DNA of 15,810 nt from the NCBI GenBank assembly GCA_024684155.1, contig JAIKXK010000256.1:1-15810 (forward strand), written 5' to 3'. Shown here one piece after another: positions 8,606 to 14,873 of this stretch. A model generated the notes under the pieces. The model saw nothing but the letters and a program-made list of their open reading frames with translations. It was not told where the DNA came from and ran no database searches. A program made the translations under genes and the position numbers. Positions within the stretch are counted from its first letter, which is position 1. Each line of letters starts with the position of its first letter. The DNA comes from Lachnospiraceae bacterium. GTDB lineage: Bacteria > Bacillota > Clostridia > Lachnospirales > Lachnospiraceae.

Positions 8606-8764
8606 CTATTCTACGTCACTTTTTTCGACAGAGGCCAATGCTTCTGCCTTTTTATTCTTACTCTTACGAAGTTCACTGCCGATTACAATACCGCAGATAA
8701 AAATCACAAGTAAAATCACCATTAAAATTAAATATGATAAAAAGCTATTAATAAATGCAATCAT
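8606..8764 (-). CDS. small single-span membrane protein of 52 residues
   Basis: This short gene encodes a protein starting MIAFINSFLSYLILMVILLV, with one hydrophobic helix at about residues 8-29. A Gly-rich exit (IVIGSE) and a basic patch LRKSKNKK (32-39) follow, then a short acidic tail ending SVEKSDVE. By the positive-inside rule the N-terminus is outside and the tail is in the cytoplasm. The ATG has GGGAGGT (8771-8777) with a good spacing, and a near-consensus promoter lies 45 bases further up, so this is very likely a translated gene. It is the first gene of the alaS cluster. Its function is unknown; I do not recognise a named family. The short length and single helix would fit a regulator or an assembly partner of a membrane protein, perhaps the MATE exporter downstream, but that is inference only. 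Confidence 0.8.
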   Translation of the reverse strand: MIAFINSFLSYLILMVILLVIFICGIVIGSELRKSKNKKAEALASVEKSDVE

Positions 8765-8808
8765 GTCGAAACCTCCCATAAGCTTATTTTTCGCCTATTT
8801 TCTTTAAG

Positions 8809-8837
8809 ATTATACACCAATTTCACTCTGTATGCAA
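8809..8837 (-). promoter_or_regulatory. sigma-A promoter for the small-protein/alaS/MATE/cNMP-fold cluster
   Basis: The minus strand reads -35 TTGCAT (8832-8837), a 17-base spacer and a perfect -10 TATAAT (8809-8814). Transcription would start at about 8802, giving a leader of roughly 37 bases before the small gene. No other promoter of this quality was seen before alaS, the MATE gene or the 711-residue protein, so it probably drives all four. Confidence 0.75.
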
Positions 8838-8885
8838 AGTTTTTGCCCTTGTTTTTTCACTTCTTTCCAGAGAACGATTTATCTT

Positions 8886-10208
8886 CTACATTGGTCCTCT
8901 GTCTTTTAGCATGGAATTCCACAATTTCTTTTTACAGAACTTCGGATCTACTAAGCCTTTGTCTATCCCATCAAAATGTCGAAATCCCTTGTTTTTCCTG
9001 CTGATAGCCAGCCATTTTTCATCCGCTGGTTTTCCATCCTTGCAAAAGACAGCTACATTGTGAACCATATCTTTACATAAGTCATAATCAATTTCTTCAA
9101 AAGGTCGCCAGCTTTTTTCTAAATTTCCAAACATATACCATAAATCCGAAGCATGGAAAGCCTTATAAGAATTTCCCGGCAAAACTCGATCAAAGAAGTA
9201 TCCATACACTGGAGCATGGTTCATTTTATAGCAATCTAGTCCTAGTTTCATAGCCATATGATATAAAAAAGGCGGCAACATATCTTGAGAGGTTACCCCT
9301 ACAATCATCGGTACATTTAGTATTTTCCCCTTCTTTACCGTCTCTCCCGGAAATTCTTTTAATACCCTGCCATCAATGGAGGGTTGCGTATGTTTTAAGT
9401 TCGAGAGGGGTGATTCTCTTCTTCTGGCACTTTGCCATGCCTTCCAGACTTCGCTTGGCGCTGCCTCAAAAATATCTCCATCTATGGATGTTTTGATGTC
9501 ATCCCATAACTTCTTTGAACCTTCCTTCGTATCTGGCCAGGAAAATTTTGGTGCAATTCCTGCCCCAGACATCATAATAGCCCCTTGTATTTTTCCTTCT
9601 AACTCCCCGGAACATAATAAATCCATTACGCACATGGCTCCAGCAGACTGTCCCATAATGGTGATTTTTTCAGGGTCTCCACCGAAACCAGCAATGTTGT
9701 TCCTTACCCATTGAATGGCACAAAGCTGATCCATCAACATATAGTTTTCACCACCGTACAAACCAAATATGTTTAATCGATACCCTGCGGAAACAAAGAC
9801 CACATTTTCTTCGGCATATTCTCTACAGGTTCCATAAGGAAGTTCTCCTACCGTTCCAGTTTCAAATCCCCCTCCATGAAAAAAAATTAACACCGGCTTT
9901 TTTTCTCTGTAATTGAAAGGAGCTACAATATTTAATGTCATAGGTGTCTCATTATAATAGGTTTTTTTATCTGAGCGAAACTCCTTTGCATAAAATCGTT
10001 CTTCTTCACTATGGAAACTGCTAAATTGGTAGCAATCCACTTCCCCCTTTGTTCCATCGAAGACATTTCTCCAGGTATCAATGAGCTTCGGTTCTTGAAA
10101 GCGTGGTGTATTCCCATAGGGAATTCCTTTAAATATAACTACAGAATTCTCTTTTATCCCCTTAATATAACCACATGGACATTCCCATAGTATTTCTTCC
10201 ATAGACAT
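8886..10208 (-). CDS. type-B carboxylesterase/lipase family hydrolase (PnbA-like)
   Basis: This 440-residue alpha/beta hydrolase should split carboxylic esters. The oxyanion-hole motif HGGGFETG is at 111-118 and the nucleophile elbow GQSAG at 186-190 (Ser188). The acid residue is most likely Asp309 in GVTSQDM, where family members have (S/K)(D)EG, so Asp seems to replace Glu. The catalytic histidine is His352 in FHASDLWYMFG, matching the family's FHxxELxYxFG. The N-terminal GxxxF.GIPYG signature is present (GIPYGNTPRF). It is shorter than the usual 490-540 residues, mainly because loops around the active site are reduced. There is no signal peptide, so it acts in the cytoplasm. The start has GGGGGA just upstream. 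It is divergent from a sugar symporter, which suggests de-esterification of an imported acylated glycoside or aryl ester. The family is certain; the substrate is not. No clear terminator follows it. Confidence 0.93.
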   Translation of the reverse strand: MSMEEILWECPCGYIKGIKENSVVIFKGIPYGNTPRFQEPKLIDTWRNVFDGTKGEVDCYQFSSFHSEEERFYAKEFRSDKKTYYNETPMTLNIVAPFNYREKKPVLIFFHGGGFETGTVGELPYGTCREYAEENVVFVSAGYRLNIFGLYGGENYMLMDQLCAIQWVRNNIAGFGGDPEKITIMGQSAGAMCVMDLLCSGELEGKIQGAIMMSGAGIAPKFSWPDTKEGSKKLWDDIKTSIDGDIFEAAPSEVWKAWQSARRRESPLSNLKHTQPSIDGRVLKEFPGETVKKGKILNVPMIVGVTSQDMLPPFLYHMAMKLGLDCYKMNHAPVYGYFFDRVLPGNSYKAFHASDLWYMFGNLEKSWRPFEEIDYDLCKDMVHNVAVFCKDGKPADEKWLAISRKNKGFRHFDGIDKGLVDPKFCKKKLWNSMLKDRGPM

Positions 10209-10246
10209 ATATATTCCCCCTTTAATGCCTATTTCTACCTGTTTTT

Positions 10247-10255
10247 ATCATAGCA
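10247..10255 (-). promoter_or_regulatory. extended -10 promoter of the carboxylesterase gene
   Basis: On the minus strand TGC precedes TATGAT (TATGAT at 10247-10252, TGC at 10253-10255), an extended -10 element. It needs little help from the -35 region, where no good TTGACA match exists. The start point would be near 10240, about 30 bases before the ATG. It is a moderate call. Confidence 0.5.
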
Positions 10256-10305
10256 TAGGCCCTTTTCCCTTTCATCATTCATTTCCACCATTTTTGTATA
10301 ACTTT

Positions 10306-10349
10306 AACAATTTGTATGTTTTTCTCTTTTCATTCTTATGCAAATTGTT
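10306..10349. promoter_or_regulatory. inverted-repeat operator candidate in the divergent promoter region
   Basis: AACAATTTGTAT (10306-10317) and ATGCAAATTGTT (10338-10349) are inverted copies matching at 11 of 12 bases. Their centres are 32 bases apart, close to three helical turns. The right arm fills most of the spacer of the symporter promoter and touches its -10, and the left arm lies upstream of the -35. Each arm also contains a small dyad (ACAA-T-TTGT on the left, CAA-A-TTG on the right). A repressor binding both arms would block the symporter promoter and could also influence the divergent esterase promoter. The regulator gene is not in this window. Confidence 0.5.
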
Positions 10350-10355
10350 TATAAT
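10327..10355 (+). promoter_or_regulatory. sigma-A promoter of the GPH symporter gene
   Basis: The -35 is TTTTCA (10327-10332), the spacer 17 bases and the -10 a perfect TATAAT (10350-10355). Transcription would start near 10362, about 33 bases before the ATG at 10395. This rules out a start codon at 10338, which would lie upstream of the -10. Confidence 0.65.
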
Positions 10356-10382
10356 TTAATCGTCTTAATTAATTTACTGAAC

Positions 10383-10390
10383 GGAGGGGG
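10383..10390 (+). promoter_or_regulatory. ribosome binding site that sets the symporter start
   Basis: GGAGGGGG lies directly before AAAT-ATG, so the protein begins MEKDKENSF at 10395. The in-frame ATG at 10338 has no such site and lies within the promoter. Confidence 0.8.
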
Positions 10391-10394
10391 AAAT

Positions 10395-11864
10395 ATGGAA
10401 AAAGACAAAGAAAATTCTTTTCTTTCCAAATGCGCTTATGGGGTCGCTGATATTTACGGTGGAGGCGCTTTTGTCATTATTGGTACTTTCTTTACTGTAT
10501 TTTTAACGAAGGCATTGGGGATGCCTCCGGCACTGGCAGGTACCATTCCACTGATTGGTAAGGTTTGGGACGCCATTACAGATCCCATTATGGGAAATAT
10601 TGCCGATCAAACAAAATCCAGATTTGGCTCCAAACGATTTTTTATGCTCCTTGGTGCCTTTCTTTCTGCCATTACCTTTATTCTCATGTGGATTCCTTTT
10701 GGTGGGTCTAATGTAATGTTGCAATATATTTTTTATGTCGTAATGTATATGCTCTTTTCCACTGGTTTTACAGTAGTTATGGTTCCCTACAACGCACTGC
10801 TTCCTGACATGTTGGATGACTATCGAAAACGTGCAGAATTTACCGGTGTACGTATGGCCTTTTCCGCCTTTGGAAATATCATTGCTGGTCTAGGTTCTTC
10901 TTTACTTATTACTGATACTACAGATTCCAGTCGCTATCTTTTAGTTGCCTTTATCTATGGAGCCATCTTTTGTATCGCTATTTTACTTACCTTCTTTGGT
11001 ACTTGGGAAAGAGAAAAAACGATTGAAAAAAGAAGTTTAAAAGAAAGCCTAACACAGTCTTTTACGGTATATAAAAGTCATTGTTTTCGAATGTTTCTAG
11101 GCATCTTTATCTTTGGACAGGTTGCAACAGATTTTGTAACAGGACTGGCCGTTTACTACGTGGATGATGTATTAAACAGCTACGGAAACAACCACTTTAC
11201 TCTTATGATGGGTGTTATTTTGATTTCTCAATTTTTGGGCATGTTAATCTTTGGTCCCATTATGTCTCGTACGGATAAAAAGGTTCCAATTCTTGTTGGT
11301 TTTCCTGTACGAATGATTGCTACTTTGGCGATGTTATTTTTCTCCCATGAAGGAGCAAACTTTAACATTATTTTGGCTCTTACCTTTATTATTGGTCTAG
11401 GTATGGCATCTGCTTCTATTACCATTTATGCCATCCTTGCAGATTTAGCGGATGTGGACGAACTTATTACTTCCATTAATCGCCCTGGTATCGTATCTGC
11501 TATGGCCACCTTTATCCGAAAAATTACTGCCGGTCTTTCTGTAAGTGTCATTGGATTTATGCTTGCCTTAGTTGGATATAGCGAAACCTTAGCAGCAAAA
11601 GGAGCAAGACAATCTGCTGCCACCCAAGCCGGTATTGCCTACATCTACATCTTTTTACCAGTAGCACTTATGATAATTACTTTGATTTTTACCTATAAGT
11701 TTCCTATGAACAAAAAAGACTTCGCCATTATTCAAAAAGAAGTACAAAGAAGAAAAGGTGAAGATACTTCAAAGATTACAAAAGAAGAAATAAAAGTATG
11801 TGAACGGGTAACCGGTTTTTCTTACGACAAACTTTGGTGTAAGGATAACGCATTAAAATTCTAG
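10395..11864 (+). CDS. GPH-family (MelB-like) sugar:cation symporter
   Basis: This 489-residue inner-membrane carrier belongs to the glycoside-pentoside-hexuronide:cation symporters in the MFS fold and has about 12 membrane helices. It shows the family N-terminus with YGVADIYGGG (Asp19) and the key stretch GKVWDAITDPIMGNIADQTK (residues 55-74). Asp59 and Asp63 there correspond to the cation-binding aspartates of MelB, and RFGSKRFF follows in the first cytoplasmic loop. The middle loop (about 205-235) and the charged C-terminal tail with NKKDFAIIQKEVQRRKGE are usual for the family. The sugar cannot be named from sequence. It is the only plus-strand gene here and is divergent from a cytoplasmic esterase. 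No glycoside hydrolase lies beside it. Start and promoter are well defined, and an 18-pair terminator follows 30 bases after the stop. Confidence 0.94.
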   Translation: MEKDKENSFLSKCAYGVADIYGGGAFVIIGTFFTVFLTKALGMPPALAGTIPLIGKVWDAITDPIMGNIADQTKSRFGSKRFFMLLGAFLSAITFILMWIPFGGSNVMLQYIFYVVMYMLFSTGFTVVMVPYNALLPDMLDDYRKRAEFTGVRMAFSAFGNIIAGLGSSLLITDTTDSSRYLLVAFIYGAIFCIAILLTFFGTWEREKTIEKRSLKESLTQSFTVYKSHCFRMFLGIFIFGQVATDFVTGLAVYYVDDVLNSYGNNHFTLMMGVILISQFLGMLIFGPIMSRTDKKVPILVGFPVRMIATLAMLFFSHEGANFNIILALTFIIGLGMASASITIYAILADLADVDELITSINRPGIVSAMATFIRKITAGLSVSVIGFMLALVGYSETLAAKGARQSAATQAGIAYIYIFLPVALMIITLIFTYKFPMNKKDFAIIQKEVQRRKGEDTSKITKEEIKVCERVTGFSYDKLWCKDNALKF

Positions 11865-11893
11865 CCTCCTATCATATTCCTTTTTTCCATAAA

Positions 11894-11944
11894 AAAGAGC
11901 TGCAGTACTTTATCAGCGTAACTCCAAAAGTACTGTAGCTCTTT
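11894..11944. terminator. bidirectional rho-independent terminator
   Basis: The arms AAAGAGCTGCAGTACTTT (11894-11911) and AAAGTACTGTAGCTCTTT (11927-11944) pair over 18 positions with one G-U in the plus-strand RNA. The loop is 15 bases. The plus-strand RNA runs on into GUGUUUUU and the minus-strand RNA into UUUUUU. It serves the converging symporter gene (+) and HD-GYP gene (-). Confidence 0.9.
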
Positions 11945-11962
11945 GTGTTTTTACTTATTTTA

Positions 11963-14077
11963 TTATCGATCTGCAAAGTCCTCTGCTACTTGTAGCACTT
12001 CCTCCCTTGCTTTTAAGAAGGCATCCGCTACTAAAGGATCAAAGTGACTACCAGCATCTTCTTCTATAATAGAAAATGCTTTGTCATAATCAAAGGGTGG
12101 CTTGTAACAGCGCTCTGAAACTAAAGCATCAAATACATCGGCCACTGCCATGATTCGTGCAGACAATGGAATATCTTCTCCTGCCAAACCCTTTGGATAG
12201 CCAGTACCATTCCACTTTTCATGATGACCGCCAGCTAAATTTTTTGCCTCTTCTAAATAATCTGCATCCGGCATAGTGGCAATGGCTTTTTCAATCACCA
12301 GTCTTCCTTCTTCAGCATGAGTTTTCATTACTTCAAACTCCTCTTCTGTAAGTCGTCCCGGCTTATTTAAAATAGCATCTGGAATGGCAATTTTCCCAAT
12401 ATCATGCAAAGGTGCGGACTGCACACAATTATCAATAAAGTTATCCGTCATCTGTTCCTTATAATATCCAAGTTCCTGCATTTTATGACCAATAATTCCA
12501 ACATAAGCTGCAGTCTTTCTTACATGGTCTCCAGTTTCTTCGTCCCGGCTTTCCACCATATCAGCAAGAACCATAATCAGACTTGACTGCATCTTTGTCA
12601 TCTTTTCCTGACGTTTTTTGCTTTCTTCAAAAAATCTTGTACTCTCTTCTGTAGATTTTAAAAACGCCCGGTATAATCGTTCAATCTCATCCCCTGTCTG
12701 AATATCTAATTTTGATAAAGATTTTACATTTTTCTTTCTGGTAAACTCATCCTGATAACCAAACTGATCTGCTACATTTGTAATGGCATTAATCGGAATA
12801 ATGACATGATATTTTGCAAACCACATGACCACTGCAAAAACAAAGAGTAAAAAGCTGATAAATACACACACTGTTTTTAACAAGAAATCAATCTGATAAT
12901 TTGTTAATTCCTCCATGGCAATATCTACAACAGCATAGCAAACGCACTCTCCTGATGAATCGTATACAGGCTCATAAGCGGTCAAAAGCCATCCATAACT
13001 ATCATCAGAAATCATAGGCTCTATTCGTTTTCCATTTAATAAATCCGGAAGATATTCCATAAAGGTAGAATCAAAGGCAATAACATCTCCAAGTCGATCC
13101 GCCTTCACTCCTTCTGTTTCCACGTCAAAGACTACATGGCATCCATCGGACATGATTTTATAAACATACACAAATTCCACGTCTGGCGTATTCTTATGCA
13201 TGTCGTATAAAAGTTGAGAGGTTTCTCTATAACTGTCAAAATCATCCCCCTCCGATAAATACATATCTACACTATCCCCATCAACGACAGAGGCTGCCAG
13301 TTTTGCCACCCCTTCTGCAAGATAGGTATGTTGTTCAATGGAATAATTTTTAAACAAGACCAAACACACCGTGGTGCAAATACTTGCCGTAGTTAGGGAA
13401 AATACAATTAATACTGTATAAAACTTTTTATTTAATGATAAGCCTCTGTTATTTTGTTCATAAATATCTTCAATTTCTTCTTCGGAAAGAGGCTCCTGCA
13501 GCCATAGCATAAATTTAAACTTTTTCCAGATTTGTTTTGGAAATAACTGAAGTAAAATTCCTACAAATAAAACTGTAAAAAATTTATCAAAAAGTTCAAA
13601 CATCAAAACGGAAATATACCAGGCTAGGCTTTTACTCATTCCTAAATTTTCCAAAAATGCAATGATGGCCTGGTTACCACTATCCACCTGTACTCCTGTT
13701 AAATACATGGTTAATATTCCGCCAAGGCCTCCACCAATAGCCACGAGAATTAGTAAATATAATATTGATTTTTTTATACTCTTTTGCCAATTGTAACGAT
13801 AAGCAAAGGCCGTAGCAATGGCAATCATGACATTTAAGGAGCCATAAAAAATAGAAACAGGATTCGTAAAATAAATCAGCACATTTGTTATTAATGCCAC
13901 TGCAATTCCTGGTACAATCCCTCCTAAAACAGAAACTAAAATTGTACCTCCGGTATCAAAATAAATAGGTATATCCATAGTGGAGGTCATTAATCGTCCC
14001 CCAATATTTAACACCAATCCTATAATGCAGATTAAAAAAGGTAAAACTAATTGTCTTCTTTCTTTTTTCTTATCCAA
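11963..14077 (-). CDS. membrane-bound HD-GYP protein, probable cyclic di-GMP phosphodiesterase
   Basis: This 704-residue sensor protein ends in a full HD-GYP domain: His518 (GDHVRK), HDIGK (558-562), His587 (MKTHAEEG), HHE (618-620) and NGTGYP (623-628). It should hydrolyse cyclic di-GMP to pGpG/GMP. The front is unusual. About five helices (residues 11-180) begin with DIPIYFDTGGT and LGGIVPGIAVALITN, which resembles the membrane domain of ECF-transporter S components. A sixth helix (219-243) leads into an extracellular Cache-like domain (244-398; YVYKI, FDSTFMEY, YGWLLTAYEPVYD). Then comes a seventh helix (399-420), a HAMP-like linker and a short coiled coil (about 470-500). The start codon is TTG at 14077, with GGAG nine bases upstream; no ATG lies near. 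It follows the response regulator by 25 bases and is the last gene of the operon, ended by the terminator at 11894-11944. The enzymatic class is secure; the ECF-S resemblance is from memory of the motif. Confidence 0.93.
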   Translation of the reverse strand: MDKKKERRQLVLPFLICIIGLVLNIGGRLMTSTMDIPIYFDTGGTILVSVLGGIVPGIAVALITNVLIYFTNPVSIFYGSLNVMIAIATAFAYRYNWQKSIKKSILYLLILVAIGGGLGGILTMYLTGVQVDSGNQAIIAFLENLGMSKSLAWYISVLMFELFDKFFTVLFVGILLQLFPKQIWKKFKFMLWLQEPLSEEEIEDIYEQNNRGLSLNKKFYTVLIVFSLTTASICTTVCLVLFKNYSIEQHTYLAEGVAKLAASVVDGDSVDMYLSEGDDFDSYRETSQLLYDMHKNTPDVEFVYVYKIMSDGCHVVFDVETEGVKADRLGDVIAFDSTFMEYLPDLLNGKRIEPMISDDSYGWLLTAYEPVYDSSGECVCYAVVDIAMEELTNYQIDFLLKTVCVFISFLLFVFAVVMWFAKYHVIIPINAITNVADQFGYQDEFTRKKNVKSLSKLDIQTGDEIERLYRAFLKSTEESTRFFEESKKRQEKMTKMQSSLIMVLADMVESRDEETGDHVRKTAAYVGIIGHKMQELGYYKEQMTDNFIDNCVQSAPLHDIGKIAIPDAILNKPGRLTEEEFEVMKTHAEEGRLVIEKAIATMPDADYLEEAKNLAGGHHEKWNGTGYPKGLAGEDIPLSARIMAVADVFDALVSERCYKPPFDYDKAFSIIEEDAGSHFDPLVADAFLKAREEVLQVAEDFADR

Positions 14078-14102
14078 TATGCCTCTCTCCCCAATATTAA
14101 AT

Positions 14103-14861
14103 TTATAAAGCCGCTTCTATAGATGCGATTAATTTTTCCTGTGATGCCGGTTTTAACAGGTAACCGGATGGCCTTAACTGCATAACCGCCTCAATATGAG
14201 CCCGATCACTTACCCCTGTCAAAAATATAACCGGAATACTCTTCATTTCATCATCTGCCCGAATCATTTCCAAGGTTTGTTTTCCATCACATACAGGCAT
14301 TTCGTAATCTAACAAAATCACATCTGGCCTGTCTCTTCCTATGGCAGCCATAGCCTTCATTCCTGAGTTTGCCAGGGTAATACGATACTTTGAATCCAAA
14401 ATACTTTTAATATTTCGTAGGGTCATGGCATTGTCATCCACCACTAAAATATGATGACGTTCTTCATGATCCTTTGTAGCTTTTTTCCCAATGTCATCAA
14501 AGGTAACATCCAGGCGACGGCAAAGGGCATACAATACATCCTCATTATCCACAGGAAGAATTAAATTTTCAAAAGTATTCCCCTGAAAATATCCCTGAAA
14601 ATTTCGAAATTCTCCATCGGTTCCTATGGTAACTACTGGAAGATTCTTGTAATCCCGGCATATAATGTTAAAGACCGACATATCCACATCATAAACTCCT
14701 GCCAAAAGAGTCAGGACCAAATCCGGCTCCATTACCTTCATAATCGCCCCTGCATTCTGTGTTGTTTCTGTACATACCTGCACCTTAAAATACCGTCTCA
14801 AATATTCATTTAAACTTTTTAAGGTATCATCCACTTTTCCAATCAGCAATATTTTTTTCAT
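14103..14861 (-). CDS. response regulator with a pseudo-receiver followed by a receiver domain
   Basis: The 252 residues hold two receiver-like folds and no output domain. The C-terminal one (about 136-252) is intact: Asp142-Asp143 (VVDDNAMT), the phospho-acceptor Asp185 (LLDYEMPVCDG), Thr215 (FLTG) and Lys237 (LLKPAS). The N-terminal one (1-118; MKKILLIGKVDDTL ... PDLVLTLLAGV) has the same layout but lost the chemistry. Gly8-Lys9 sit where the acidic pair belongs, Leu52 aligns with the phospho-acceptor, and the switch lysine is missing. It may act as a dimerisation or docking module. The start has GGAGGAGC (14865-14872) upstream, 12 bases after the hybrid kinase stop. With the HPt-bearing kinase upstream and the HD-GYP protein downstream, it is probably the last carrier of a phosphorelay and acts by protein contact, perhaps on the HD-GYP protein. 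The receiver calls are secure; the partner is inferred. Confidence 0.93.
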   Translation of the reverse strand: MKKILLIGKVDDTLKSLNEYLRRYFKVQVCTETTQNAGAIMKVMEPDLVLTLLAGVYDVDMSVFNIICRDYKNLPVVTIGTDGEFRNFQGYFQGNTFENLILPVDNEDVLYALCRRLDVTFDDIGKKATKDHEERHHILVVDDNAMTLRNIKSILDSKYRITLANSGMKAMAAIGRDRPDVILLDYEMPVCDGKQTLEMIRADDEMKSIPVIFLTGVSDRAHIEAVMQLRPSGYLLKPASQEKLIASIEAAL

Positions 14862-14873
14862 GATGCTCCTCCG

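Noticed and set aside
8577..8807. Plus-strand open frame over the alaS leader region
   Set aside because: It has no ribosome binding site and a composition rich in Ile and Lys from AT-rich DNA. It overlaps the promoter and the well-supported minus-strand small gene.
8510..8885. T-box riboswitch ahead of alaS
   Set aside because: No T-box core (AGGGTGGNACCGCG on the minus strand), no long leader and no Stem I-like elements are present. The space is taken by a small gene, a simple hairpin and a promoter.
8838..8885. Terminator after the carboxylesterase gene
   Set aside because: Only a weak imperfect stem is possible and there is no proper T-run after it.
9376..9714. Plus-strand open frame inside the carboxylesterase gene
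   Set aside because: It lies wholly opposite catalytic-domain codons, has no ribosome binding site and gives a protein with no family features.
10338..10394. Start of the symporter gene at the ATG at 10338
   Set aside because: The -10 TATAAT at 10350-10355 lies downstream of this codon and GGAGGGGG precedes the ATG at 10395. The extra 19 residues do not match the family.
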